A stretch of DNA of 32,028 nucleotides from RGIG2206 sp045577615 (GTDB lineage Bacteria > Bacillota > Clostridia > Oscillospirales > Acutalibacteraceae): assembly GCA_045577615.1 (NCBI GenBank), contig JAZNIT010000015.1:1-32028 (forward strand), given 5' to 3'. The notes beneath the pieces were generated by a model. The model was not told where the DNA came from. It saw only the letters and a program-made list of their open reading frames with translations, and did not search any database. Of the stretch, positions 17,176 through 24,461 are shown piece by piece (positions within the stretch are counted from its first letter, which is position 1; each line of letters begins with the position of its first letter). The translations under genes were made by a program, and so were the position numbers.

Positions 17176-17539
17176 TCTTATCCTCCTTACATTTATTGAG
17201 ATATTCAAGCATCTCGTCAAAGTTGCAGCCAAGCAGCGACATAGCTTCAATATATTCTTTGGTCTTGCTTGTTTTAAGAGCTTTTACTTTTTCTGTGGCG
17301 ACGTCAACCTCTTCATTGACGAACCAGCCTGAGCAGCGAACCGAATGAATTATTCCGCTTCGCTCCAGCTCCTCAAGGGATTTTTGAACTGTGTTGGGAT
17401 TGACACCTGCATCAAGCGCTATCTCCCTTACAGAAGGGAGTTTTTTGCCCACCGTCAACTCGCCTTTTGCAATGGCAACACAAATAAGCTCGCAGATTTG
17501 AGGGCATATAGGGCGGGATTTATCAAGTGTCCATTTCAT
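17168..17539 (-). CDS. GntR family regulator, YtrA subfamily
   Basis: A 123-residue transcription factor with an N-terminal winged helix (about 10-75; KLPSVREIALDAGVNPNTVQK is the recognition region) and a short C-terminal tail typical of the YtrA group, which lacks a large ligand domain. RBS GAGGTGATT lies before the ATG. It heads the ABC operon and probably represses it through the inverted repeat over its own promoter. Confidence 0.92.
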   Translation of the reverse strand: MKWTLDKSRPICPQICELICVAIAKGELTVGKKLPSVREIALDAGVNPNTVQKSLEELERSGIIHSVRCSGWFVNEEVDVATEKVKALKTSKTKEYIEAMSLLGCNFDEMLEYLNKCKEDKNE

Positions 17540-17552
17540 TTAATCACCTCTT

Positions 17553-17582
17553 TTGTATTAGTGTACTATTATTGTAATACAA
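17553..17582 (-). promoter_or_regulatory. Probable operator of the GntR/ABC operon
   Basis: TTGTATTA (17553-17560) and TAATACAA (17575-17582) form a perfect 8-bp inverted repeat with a 14-base spacer that also contains a GTAC. It covers the -10 box and transcription start of the operon promoter, the expected position for a repressing YtrA-type regulator. Confidence 0.6.
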
Positions 17583-17599
17583 TTTAGCCCCTTTGTCAA
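17571..17599 (-). promoter_or_regulatory. Sigma-A promoter of the GntR/ABC operon
   Basis: On the minus strand TTGACA (17599-17594) and TACAAT (17576-17571) are 17 bases apart. The -35 box begins directly after the U-tract of the terminator of the upstream spoIID-like gene. Confidence 0.85.
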
Positions 17600-17601
17600 G
17601 A

Positions 17602-17638
17602 AAAAAATGCTTCCCTTTCATGCAGGGAAGCATTTTTT
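17602..17638 (-). terminator. Terminator after the SpoIID-like gene
   Basis: AAAAAATGCTTCCC (17602-17615) pairs perfectly with GGGAAGCATTTTTT (17625-17638) across a nine-base loop; on the minus strand it ends in a T-run. The base of the stem includes part of the gene's stop codon. Confidence 0.9.
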
Positions 17639-18605
17639 ACAGCTTGGTCATCCGGCAGTCGGTGTAGTAGTGGCTTAAAATCTCGATAAAGGTGCTGCCT
17701 GTCCGTGCAAGGTAGCAGGCACCGTATTGGCTCATACCCACACCGTGCCCCCACCCCTTTACGTTAAAGGTAAACAAATCCTCGCTGAAGGAGGCCTCGA
17801 AGCAGGCGCTTCTGAGCCCAAGCAGTATGCGAATTTGCTCTCCCGTAACGGAGGTGCCCATCATATCAATCGCCGCCACTGTGCCCGACGGAGTGCAGCT
17901 GACGTTGGCAATCCAGTTTTTAGGCTCGCCGTCAAGGGTTACGGCAGGCTGCAGTTTTTCTTTAAACTCGGCAACGGTGAACTTGCGCACCGACAGATAG
18001 TCGGGCGACAGCAAATCGCCTATGCTTTCAACCGGCTGAAGGTAGGAATAATCCTTGCCCCACACGTTTTGCGCCGACTCGGTACGTCCGCCCGACAAGG
18101 CGTGGTAGGCCGCCAAAATAGGCTGCCCGTCGCTGTCGGTGAGCATATAGCCCGCACTTTGCTTTACCGCTTGCTCGATTTTTTCTATATTTGTTTGATA
18201 GCTTTCTTTCCATTTTTCTTTAAGCTGCTCACGGGAGAGATACTTTTGGTCGGTTGAGGGGTTGTCGGTGATATGGTAATCCTTTTGCGCATTTTCGTTT
18301 TTTCGAAAGCGGGCAAAGGTATAGCTTGCCACCGTTTGGGCCTTAAGGGCTTCAACGGGTGCATCAGCGCCAAGCTCGGCGGCGACCACTCCCACAACAT
18401 AATCGAAGGCAGAGATTTTTTTGATTTTTTTGCTTTCTGTCAAATATACCTTGAAGTGCTCCCCTTTTGGAAAATCGCTTTTGGCGGTGGAAGCAGAGGG
18501 CTCCTTTTTGGCAGGTGGAATGGCAAGGGCAGGCACGCCTATCATAACAGCCAACATAACCGCCAGCATGGCCACATATATTTTTTTGGCACCGTAATAT
18601 TTCAT
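17637..18605 (-). CDS. SpoIID/LytB domain protein
   Basis: A 322-residue exported protein. An N-terminal signal anchor (about 8-28) precedes the SpoIID domain with DYVVGVVAAEL (about 68-78), EALKAQTVASYTFARF, ALSGGRTESAQNVWG and the C-terminal WGHGVGMSQYGA. In Bacillus and Clostridium, SpoIID is a peptidoglycan lytic transglycosylase acting in engulfment. Several paralogues usually exist, and this one is not beside spoIIM/P/Q genes, so I do not assign it as the sporulation SpoIID itself. RBS GGAAG precedes the ATG. A strong terminator follows. Confidence 0.88.
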   Translation of the reverse strand: MKYYGAKKIYVAMLAVMLAVMIGVPALAIPPAKKEPSASTAKSDFPKGEHFKVYLTESKKIKKISAFDYVVGVVAAELGADAPVEALKAQTVASYTFARFRKNENAQKDYHITDNPSTDQKYLSREQLKEKWKESYQTNIEKIEQAVKQSAGYMLTDSDGQPILAAYHALSGGRTESAQNVWGKDYSYLQPVESIGDLLSPDYLSVRKFTVAEFKEKLQPAVTLDGEPKNWIANVSCTPSGTVAAIDMMGTSVTGEQIRILLGLRSACFEASFSEDLFTFNVKGWGHGVGMSQYGACYLARTGSTFIEILSHYYTDCRMTKL

Positions 18606-18640
18606 TGCAAACTTCCTTTCGTAAAATTGCGTTATCTTGC

Positions 18641-18669
18641 TTGACTTTAAAACCCTTTTATGATAAAAT
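18641..18669 (+). promoter_or_regulatory. Sigma-A promoter for citrate synthase
   Basis: TTGACT (18641-18646) and TAAAAT (18664-18669) are 17 bases apart, 42 bp before the citrate synthase start codon. Confidence 0.8.
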
Positions 18670-18711
18670 TAACCATTAACTATATGCATTTGATGGAAAG
18701 GAGCAATAACT

Positions 18712-20058
18712 ATGATTCCCTTTGATACCTTGTCTAATTTATGCAAGGAATTTAAAAATAATAACCGCATCAAGCCCACTGACTATGAAAAGTACCACGT
18801 TAAGCGCGGTCTTCGCAACGAGGACGGCACCGGCGTTATGGCAGGCTTGACCAGCATTTGTAATGTTCGCGGCTACGTTATCGACGACGGTGAGCGCACC
18901 CCTGTTGCAGGTCAGCTTAACTATCGCGGTATCAGCGTTGAGGATATTATTGCCGGCTGCGACCGCGACAACCGCTTTGGCTTTGAAGAGGTTGTTTGGC
19001 TGCTTTTGTTCGGATATTTGCCCAGCAAGGAAAAGCTTGAATGGTTTCGTGGCGTTTTGGCTGACGCCCGCGAGCTGCCTCAGTACTTTGCCGAGGATAT
19101 GATTATCAAGGCTCCTTCTAAAAATATTATGAACAAGCTGTCACGCTCGGTCTTGGCTCTTTATTCTTACGACCCCGACCCCGACAACACCAGCCTTGAA
19201 AACGTGCTCAGCCAGTGCATCGGTCTTATTGCCAAGCTACCCATCATTATGAGCTACGCTTATCAGGTTAAGCGCCGCTATTATGACGGCAAGAGCATGT
19301 TTTTCCACCCCATCGATCCCAAGCACTCAACTGCAGAGTGCATTCTCTCATCTATCCGCCCTGACCGTGCTTTTGCAGAAAAAGAGGCTATGCTGCTTGA
19401 CCGCTGTCTGATGCTTCACGCTGACCACGGCGGCGGTAACAACTCCACCTTTACCACCCGCGTGCTTTCTTCATCGGGTACCGATACATACGGCACTCTG
19501 TCGGCTGCTATCAACTCGCTTAAGGGCCCCAAGCACGGTGGCGCCAACATCAAGGTTATGGAAATGGTGCACGACATTAAGGCTAACGTTGACAATATTA
19601 CCGACGAGGCCAAGGTACGCGATTATCTTGTTAAGATTATTAAAAAGGAAGCCAACGACAAGAGCGGTCTTATCTACGGTATGGGCCACGCCATCTATAC
19701 CGTCAGCGACCCCCGTGCCGTTTTGATCAAGCAGATGGCTGCCGAGCTGGCAGAGGAAAGCGACTTGCAGGACGAGTTCCGTTTGCTTAATATTATTGAG
19801 GAGAATACTCCCTCTCTTATGGCTGAAATCAAAGGCATCAGCAAAACCATGTGCGCCAACGTTGATCTTTATTCAGGCTTGGTTTACACCGCTTTGGGTG
19901 TACCTGAGGATTTGCTGACCCCCATCTTTGCTACCGCACGTATTGCAGGCTGGTGTGCTCACCGCCTTGAAGAAATCACTACCGGTGGCAAGATTATGCG
20001 CCCTGCATACAAGGCAGTTCGTATAGACCAGCCCTACATCGACCTTTCTGACAGATAA
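18712..20058 (+). CDS. Citrate synthase
   Basis: A 448-residue enzyme condensing oxaloacetate and acetyl-CoA. The catalytic trio is visible: H275 (PKHGG), H326 (GMGHAIYTVSDPRA) and D385 (NVDLYSG), along with the HADHGGGNNSTF segment (236-247). RBS AAGGAG lies seven to eight bases upstream. No aconitase or isocitrate dehydrogenase is adjacent, so it probably works in an incomplete TCA pathway towards glutamate. A 2-methylcitrate synthase activity cannot be ruled out. Two plus-strand genes follow closely and may be co-transcribed. Confidence 0.93.
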   Translation: MIPFDTLSNLCKEFKNNNRIKPTDYEKYHVKRGLRNEDGTGVMAGLTSICNVRGYVIDDGERTPVAGQLNYRGISVEDIIAGCDRDNRFGFEEVVWLLLFGYLPSKEKLEWFRGVLADARELPQYFAEDMIIKAPSKNIMNKLSRSVLALYSYDPDPDNTSLENVLSQCIGLIAKLPIIMSYAYQVKRRYYDGKSMFFHPIDPKHSTAECILSSIRPDRAFAEKEAMLLDRCLMLHADHGGGNNSTFTTRVLSSSGTDTYGTLSAAINSLKGPKHGGANIKVMEMVHDIKANVDNITDEAKVRDYLVKIIKKEANDKSGLIYGMGHAIYTVSDPRAVLIKQMAAELAEESDLQDEFRLLNIIEENTPSLMAEIKGISKTMCANVDLYSGLVYTALGVPEDLLTPIFATARIAGWCAHRLEEITTGGKIMRPAYKAVRIDQPYIDLSDR

Positions 20059-20079
20059 TTTTGTGACGGAGTGACGGCA

Positions 20080-20871
20080 ATGAAACGCCCCTTGTTATTT
20101 ACACTGTTTTTTATATGCTCACCCGTTTTGCTTGTTGCCAGGGTGCTGCAGCAAATTTATATGATTGACACTGTAACCGGCTTTTACAACGACGACTTCG
20201 GTTATATAGGCAACGTTATAACCATACTTTGCTTTGCGCTGATTCCTGCCTTGCTGCTTACGGTGTGGCTTTCACGCCCTGCTTCCATCACTGCAGGTAA
20301 AAAAAGCGTGGCTTTGGGTATTGCATCCTTTATTGCTACACTTTGCCTTGCAATTTCGGGTGTTTCACAGATTATTACCTCATCCAACTCCGGCAAATTT
20401 GCTCTTGCCGTTATGTCCTTTGCATCGGCGGCCGTTATTGTGCTACACGGCATTGCCTGCTTTACCGACGGTAAGGTAAACGGCGTCTTGCCTGTGGTAA
20501 ACATCCTGTATGCTCTTACAAGACTGGTTATTACCTTTATGAGCTACACCGGTGAGGTTACCGTTACCGACACCCTTTTTGACATTGCTACTATGTGCTT
20601 GCTGCTGCTTTTCTTCTATTCAAGCGGCAAGATTTTGGCAGGTGTTTCGGGACCACGCACTTCCATTCTCTTTTATGCTTACGGTTTGGCAGCAGCATTC
20701 TTCTGCGTTGACAGCTTTGTTGCACCTGCCATCGTTAAGTTTATGGGCGAGGGCTATTCCATTCACGGTGGCGGACATTTTGATTTGACCTATATTGGAT
20801 TTGCAATATACATTGTGGTAATGATATTTGTATATAGCGGTGACAAGGTTGCCGACCAAAACAATTCTTAA
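20080..20871 (+). CDS. Polytopic membrane protein of unknown function
   Basis: A 263-residue protein with about seven hydrophobic helices (around 4-22, 40-62, 72-95, 105-125, 134-158, 170-190, 200-222, 235-255). I do not recognise a family and see no catalytic motif. I chose the ATG at 20080 (GGAG eight bases upstream) over an in-frame GTG nine bases earlier. It starts 21 bp after citrate synthase and ends 14 bp before a GT2 glycosyltransferase. The spacing suggests it belongs with the glycosyltransferase, perhaps in envelope polymer modification. Confidence 0.75.
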   Translation: MKRPLLFTLFFICSPVLLVARVLQQIYMIDTVTGFYNDDFGYIGNVITILCFALIPALLLTVWLSRPASITAGKKSVALGIASFIATLCLAISGVSQIITSSNSGKFALAVMSFASAAVIVLHGIACFTDGKVNGVLPVVNILYALTRLVITFMSYTGEVTVTDTLFDIATMCLLLLFFYSSGKILAGVSGPRTSILFYAYGLAAAFFCVDSFVAPAIVKFMGEGYSIHGGGHFDLTYIGFAIYIVVMIFVYSGDKVADQNNS

Positions 20872-20885
20872 TTTGGGATGATTTA

Positions 20886-21839
20886 ATGAATCGACTTATG
20901 ATTGTTGTGCCTTGCTTTAACGAGCAAGAAGTGCTGCCCATTACCATTCCTGCGCTGACCAAGGTGGTCGACGATATGGTGCAAAAGGGTAAAGTTGCCG
21001 ACGACAGCGGTATTTTGCTGGTTAACGACGGCAGCCGTGACGGCACCTGGCAGATTATTGAAGAGGCACACAAGACTAACAAATACGTCTATGGCTTAAG
21101 CCTTGCCGCCAATGCAGGCCACCAGAATGCACTGCTTGCAGGGTTGGAGGCCGCGGCCGACATTTGCGATATGACGGTATCCATTGATGCCGATTTGCAG
21201 GACGATGTGGCTGTCATCGAGCAGATGGTGGATTGCTACATCAAGGGCGCTGAGGTTGTTTATGGCGTGAGAAGTGAGCGCAAGGCCGACTCTTTCTTTA
21301 AGCGCAAGACGGCTCAGGTTTTTTATAAGACCATGAGCTTGCTTGGCGCAAAGACGGTTTATAACCACGCTGATTTTCGCCTTATGTCAAAACGGGCGAT
21401 GGAGTGCCTTAAAGGGTTTAAAGAGCGCAATATGTTCCTTCGTGGCATTGTTGCTCAGATGGGGCTTAAAAGCGACACCGTTTATTATTCTCGCGGCAAG
21501 CGCGTTGCAGGCGAAAGCAAATATCCCCTTAAAAAGATGATTTCTTTTGCGTGGGAGGGCATAACCTCCTTCAGCATTAAGCCTATCACCCTTATTTCGT
21601 GGTTGGGGCTGATTATCATTCTTTGCTCTATCGTTGCTTTTGTTTATATTTTGGGTTCATATTTTCTTGGCAACACCTCCCCCGGTTGGGCTTCACTTAT
21701 GGCTTCAATTTGGTTTTTGGGTGGCGTTCAGCTATTTTCAATCGGTGTTGTGGGTCAATATGTCGGCAAGACTTATATTGAAAGCAAGGCTCGCCCCCGA
21801 TACGTGGTTGATAAGTTTTTAAAACAGGATGAAAAATAA
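20886..21839 (+). CDS. GT2 glycosyltransferase, GtrB/dolichol-phosphate-mannose synthase type
   Basis: A 317-residue membrane-bound glycosyltransferase. The GT-A domain starts MNRLMIVVPCFNEQEVLP, with NDGSRDGT (about 47-54) and DADLQDD (about 100-106) as nucleotide-sugar/metal motifs. Two C-terminal helices (about 232-258 and 266-292) match the GtrB/CsbB group, which transfers a sugar to undecaprenyl phosphate. The sugar is unknown. A strong terminator follows the stop codon. Confidence 0.9.
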   Translation: MNRLMIVVPCFNEQEVLPITIPALTKVVDDMVQKGKVADDSGILLVNDGSRDGTWQIIEEAHKTNKYVYGLSLAANAGHQNALLAGLEAAADICDMTVSIDADLQDDVAVIEQMVDCYIKGAEVVYGVRSERKADSFFKRKTAQVFYKTMSLLGAKTVYNHADFRLMSKRAMECLKGFKERNMFLRGIVAQMGLKSDTVYYSRGKRVAGESKYPLKKMISFAWEGITSFSIKPITLISWLGLIIILCSIVAFVYILGSYFLGNTSPGWASLMASIWFLGGVQLFSIGVVGQYVGKTYIESKARPRYVVDKFLKQDEK

Positions 21840-21843
21840 GTTA

Positions 21844-21880
21844 AATTGCAGGTGCCGAAAGGTGCCTGCAATTTTTTTAA
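21844..21880 (+). terminator. Terminator after the GT2 gene
   Basis: AATTGCAGG plus inner CC pairs through a GAAA tetraloop with GG and CCTGCAATT (21844-21873, two internal wobbles), followed by TTTTTTT. Confidence 0.9.
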
Positions 21881-21897
21881 AAAATTTTAAAAAACTA

Positions 21898-21926
21898 TTG
21901 ACAAGTACGATTTTATCGGTTATACT
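21898..21926 (+). promoter_or_regulatory. Sigma-A promoter for the PerR-like gene
   Basis: TTGACA (21898-21903) and TATACT (21921-21926) are 17 bases apart. A palindrome lies directly downstream at 21933-21951. Confidence 0.85.
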
Positions 21927-21932
21927 GACAAT

Positions 21933-21951
21933 AACGATAACGATTATCGTT
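21933..21951 (+). promoter_or_regulatory. Fur/PerR-type operator
   Basis: AACGATAA-CGA-TTATCGTT is a perfect 8-3-8 palindrome at the expected transcription start of a Fur-family gene. Its ATAA...TTAT core resembles Fur/PerR boxes, so autoregulation is likely. Confidence 0.7.
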
Positions 21952-21979
21952 TTTACTTTCACGAAAAGAGGTGAGCACA

Positions 21980-22348
21980 ATGGGTGCACAAAAATATTCA
22001 AGACAGCGCGAGGCGGTCTATTCGGCACTGCGCAGCGTTCGCACACACCCCGTAGCATCAGAGGTGTACGACATTGTGCGAACCGAAATCCCCGACATCA
22101 GCCTTTCCACCGTTTACCGCAATCTTTCGCAGCTTGCGAAATCGGGCAAAGCACTAACCATCACCGACGAAAAGGGTGTGGTTCACTTTGACGGCTACGT
22201 TCATCCCCACAATCATCTGTTCTGCAAGGGCTGCAACAGAGTGGTGGACGTTGATATTCCCGTTGCAATCAGCATCCCCGACGGATGCGACCATTCGGTT
22301 GAGGGATACTCGGTGCTATTTTCAGGCATCTGCAGCGGTTGCAGATAA
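21980..22348 (+). CDS. Fur family regulator, PerR-like
   Basis: A 122-residue metal-dependent regulator. N-terminal winged helix with HPVASEVYDIV and ISLSTVYRNLSQLAKSG. The metal segment HFDGYVHPHNHLFCKGCNRVVDVD aligns with B. subtilis PerR: the RFD-type Asp, both histidines of H-x-H, CxxC, and Asp (not Glu) at the VVD position. The second zinc CxxC is GICSGC near the end. Start ATG 21980 has AGAGGTG upstream; an in-frame GTG nine bases earlier lies in that site. It precedes a rubrerythrin, supporting a peroxide-sensing role. Confidence 0.87.
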   Translation: MGAQKYSRQREAVYSALRSVRTHPVASEVYDIVRTEIPDISLSTVYRNLSQLAKSGKALTITDEKGVVHFDGYVHPHNHLFCKGCNRVVDVDIPVAISIPDGCDHSVEGYSVLFSGICSGCR

Positions 22349-22412
22349 TAAAGTTAAATTAGCTAATGCTTAATTTATAAATTTTAAAATTATTTTTTGG
22401 AGGAATTTTATT

Positions 22413-22955
22413 ATGAAAAAGTACGTTTGCCAAATCTGCGGTTATGTTCACGAGGGTGATTCTGCACCCGAAGCTTGCCCCATCTGCAAGGCCCCTGCTG
22501 CTAAGTTTGCAGAGCAGAGCGCCGAGAAAACCTGGGCTGCCGAGCACGTTGTCGGTGTTGCAAAGGGCGTTGACCAGCGCATTATCGACGGCTTGCGCGA
22601 GAACTTTAACGGCGAGTGCACCGAGGTTGGTATGTATCTTGCAATGGCAAGAGTTGCTCACCGCGAGGGCTACCCCGAAATTGGCCTTTATTGGGAAAAG
22701 GCAGCCTATGAAGAGGCAGAGCACGCCGCTAAATTTGCCGAGCTGCTCGGTGAGGTTGTAACCGACTCTACCAAGAAGAATCTTGAGATGCGCGTAGACG
22801 CTGAAAACGGCGCTACCGCAGGCAAGTTTGAGCTTGCAAAGCTTGCTAAGGAGCTTAACCTTGACGCTATCCACGACACCGTTCATGAGATGGCTCGCGA
22901 TGAGGCTCGTCACGGCAAGGCATTTGAAGGTCTTTTAAACCGTTATTTTAAGTAA
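22413..22955 (+). CDS. Reverse rubrerythrin (peroxide reductase)
   Basis: A 180-residue non-haem di-iron protein that reduces hydrogen peroxide in anaerobes. The rubredoxin-like iron site is N-terminal (CQIC at 6-9, CPIC at 22-25), followed by a four-helix ferritin-like domain with ENFNGECTEVGMY, YEEAEHAAKF and MARDEARHG. This order is the clostridial 'reverse' rubrerythrin. RBS GGAGGAAT precedes the ATG. Its last 57 nt recur three times downstream between inserted modules, so the present C-terminus (EGLLNRYFK) may have been supplied by the first module; the probable original end (EGLLERYFK) lies at 24968-25024. Confidence 0.93.
   Translation: MKKYVCQICGYVHEGDSAPEACPICKAPAAKFAEQSAEKTWAAEHVVGVAKGVDQRIIDGLRENFNGECTEVGMYLAMARVAHREGYPEIGLYWEKAAYEEAEHAAKFAELLGEVVTDSTKKNLEMRVDAENGATAGKFELAKLAKELNLDAIHDTVHEMARDEARHGKAFEGLLNRYFK
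22899..22955 (+). repeat. Rubrerythrin 3'-end repeat, copy 1 (attL-like)
   Basis: The last 57 nt of the intact rubrerythrin gene (DEARHGKAFEGLLNRYFK, stop). Upstream flank is genuine rubrerythrin; downstream flank is the module-type sequence shared with copies 2 and 3. The 17-base block CACGGCAAGGCATTTGA at 22911-22927 is invariant in all four copies. Confidence 0.85.
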
Positions 22956-22978
22956 TATCTAATTGCAAAACCCAAATG

Positions 22979-23013
22979 GATGTGCTATCATAATGGTAGC
23001 ACATCTTTTGTTT
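22979..23013 (+). terminator. Terminator after rubrerythrin, overlapping a possible promoter
   Basis: GATGTGCTATCA pairs with TGGTAGCACATC (one wobble, TAA loop), then TTTTGTTTT. TTGCAA and TATCAT, 17 bases apart, overlap its 5' arm and could serve as the promoter of the next gene. The element recurs in modules 2 and 3. Confidence 0.8.
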
Positions 23014-23024
23014 TGGAGGCGATT

Positions 23025-23633
23025 ATGAATAAGTTGTTGTTTTGCAGAACAGGTAAAAACATATTTGCACTAACAGTAGCGGTCTTTTATATTATTGTTA
23101 CAATCTATTCTTGGATTTTTCCGTTTAAAACAGGTTATAATTTAGAGCGTATAAGTGTTCTTTTTTTACCTCTTGCGGTTTCTCTTATTACTCTGTCATT
23201 AGCTGTTAAAAAGGAAAATATTATAAATAAACCCTTTTTGTCGGTATCATTTGCTTTTATTTTAACGATTGAAATTCTTTTTTTATGTTTTTCAAGGGAT
23301 GTATATGCAGAAGACTACATCAGTGATATTTTTTTCTCTGCGATATTTGTCTTTGGAAATATTTTATGTTTCTTGCCAAGGTTTTTAAATGATACAAAAA
23401 TCAAAACTGTTATTATGTTCTCATTCGGTTGTCTTTTGTGTGCGGTATCTAAAGTGTTTCATATGCTTGTTGAATACCAATATGCAGGTGGTTTTTACCG
23501 TTCATTACCAGAGAACACACCAAAATTTAATGTGGGTATATGCTTAGAATTTGTTTTTATCATATTGTTGTATTTTTCAATTTTTATATTGTCGACTAAT
23601 TTATTTGCATTAAAAAAACAAAATGAGATTTAG
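23025..23633 (+). CDS. Module 1: six-helix membrane protein of unknown function
   Basis: A 202-residue protein with about six hydrophobic helices (starting near NIFALTVAVFYIIVT, ISVLFLPLAVSLITL, FLSVSFAFILTIEIL, DIFFSAIFVFGNILC, IKTVIMFSFGCLLCA and LEFVFIILLYFSIF). No known family recognised. The ATG at 23025 follows GGAGGCG. The gene is AT-rich compared with rubrerythrin and unrelated to the proteins of modules 2 and 3 in sequence, yet it shares their upstream terminator/promoter and 77-bp downstream flank. This suggests that the modules are defined by their ends and not by their cargo. Confidence 0.75.
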   Translation: MNKLLFCRTGKNIFALTVAVFYIIVTIYSWIFPFKTGYNLERISVLFLPLAVSLITLSLAVKKENIINKPFLSVSFAFILTIEILFLCFSRDVYAEDYISDIFFSAIFVFGNILCFLPRFLNDTKIKTVIMFSFGCLLCAVSKVFHMLVEYQYAGGFYRSLPENTPKFNVGICLEFVFIILLYFSIFILSTNLFALKKQNEI

Positions 23634-23707
23634 TGTGACAAAAGTGTGATTTTTGAAAACAGAATAACAGAGCCCTTTATTCAAGCGGTTTTCTGGCATA
23701 GTTTCGT
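23631..23707 (+). repeat. 77-bp module left flank, copy 1
   Basis: From the stop codon of the module 1 gene to the rubrerythrin-end copy 2. TAGTGTGACAAAAGTGTGA opens it and GTAGTTTC-like sequence closes it. Copies of exactly the same length occur at 24258-24334 and 24891-24967. Confidence 0.85.
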
Positions 23708-23764
23708 GACGAAGCTCGCCACGGCAAGGCATTTGAGGGACTTTTAAGCCGTTATTTTAAGTAA
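23708..23764 (+). repeat. Rubrerythrin 3'-end repeat, copy 2 (attP-like)
   Basis: 57 nt encoding DEARHGKAFEGLLSRYFK and stop, with no rubrerythrin gene attached. Both flanks are module sequence. It differs from copy 1 mainly at third codon positions. Invariant block at 23720-23736. Confidence 0.85.
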
Positions 23765-23787
23765 TATCTAATTGCAAAACCCAAATG

Positions 23788-23822
23788 GATGTGCTATCAT
23801 AACGGTAGCACATCTTTTGTTT
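23788..23822 (+). terminator. Terminator/promoter element of module 2
   Basis: GATGTGCTATC pairs with GGTAGCACATC (one wobble, ATAAC loop), then TTTTGTTTT; near-identical to the element behind rubrerythrin, including the overlapping TTGCAA-17-TATCAT. Confidence 0.75.
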
Positions 23823-23834
23823 TGGGGTGATTTT

Positions 23835-24260
23835 GTGAAGAAAGCAAAAAAGTATATTTATCCTTTTATTTTTTCAATATGGTTTTATATACTTTTTGGA
23901 ATCTCATATATAGTTATACTCGAATTTTATAATAATTATGGCGGTCTTGGTCTCGCCCTGTTGTTTATAATACTATGGATATTGGTCGCGACACCCATTT
24001 TTTGTTTTAAATATAGCAAACTTATTTATGAAGAAAAGTGGAAATTCTTATTTATCATTTATAATTCACTTGTTATTTCTCTTTGTCATACTGGGCCTTT
24101 TTTAATCTCTGCCATACCTGGTAATGATGCTGACATAATTATTAAGATTACTCTCGGCCTTTTCTGTTGGTTAGCACTTTGTACATATGTTTCGTTTCTT
24201 ATACGTTCAAATACCACTGATAAACAAAACGACAACAACTCAAGCGAAACTCAAGAATAG
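23835..24260 (+). CDS. Module 2: four-helix membrane protein of unknown function
   Basis: A 141-residue protein with four predicted helices and a polar C-terminal tail (TTDKQNDNNSSETQE). I set the start at a GTG (23835), since GGGGTGA lies seven to eight bases upstream and the next copy has ATG at the same place; an in-frame ATG at 23772 would lie in the conserved terminator leader. Residues 1-13 and about the last 85 are nearly identical to the module 3 protein, while the two middle helices differ. The motif ILWILVATPIFCFKYSK recalls the minus-strand gene at 25622. Function unknown. Confidence 0.75.
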   Translation: MKKAKKYIYPFIFSIWFYILFGISYIVILEFYNNYGGLGLALLFIILWILVATPIFCFKYSKLIYEEKWKFLFIIYNSLVISLCHTGPFLISAIPGNDADIIIKITLGLFCWLALCTYVSFLIRSNTTDKQNDNNSSETQE

Positions 24261-24334
24261 TGTGACAAAAGTGTGATTTTTGAAAATTCAACAACAAAGC
24301 CCTTTATTCAAGCGGTTTTCGGGCGTAGTTTCAA
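24258..24334 (+). repeat. 77-bp module left flank, copy 2
   Basis: Same length and mostly the same sequence as 23631-23707, beginning at the stop codon of the module 2 gene and ending at copy 3 of the rubrerythrin end. Confidence 0.85.
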
Positions 24335-24391
24335 GACGAGGCTCGTCACGGCAAGGCATTTGAGGGTCTTTTAAACCGTTATTTTAAGTAA
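24335..24391 (+). repeat. Rubrerythrin 3'-end repeat, copy 3 (attP-like)
   Basis: 57 nt encoding DEARHGKAFEGLLNRYFK and stop; both flanks are module sequence. Its left edge GACGAGGCTCGTC is a perfect 6-1-6 palindrome. Invariant block at 24347-24363. Confidence 0.85.
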
Positions 24392-24414
24392 TATCTAATT
24401 GCAAAACCCAAATG

Positions 24415-24449
24415 GATGTGCTATCATAACGGTAGCACATCTTTTGTTT
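24415..24449 (+). terminator. Terminator/promoter element of module 3
   Basis: Same hairpin as in module 2 (24415-24441), followed by TTTTGTTTT, with the same overlapping TTGCAA-17-TATCAT. Confidence 0.75.
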
Positions 24450-24461
24450 TGGGGTGATTTG

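Noticed and set aside
23772..23834. Longer N-termini for the module 2 and 3 genes starting at MQNPNGCAII
   Set aside because: This segment is the conserved terminator/promoter leader shared by modules; GGGGTGA followed by GTG or ATG marks the better start.
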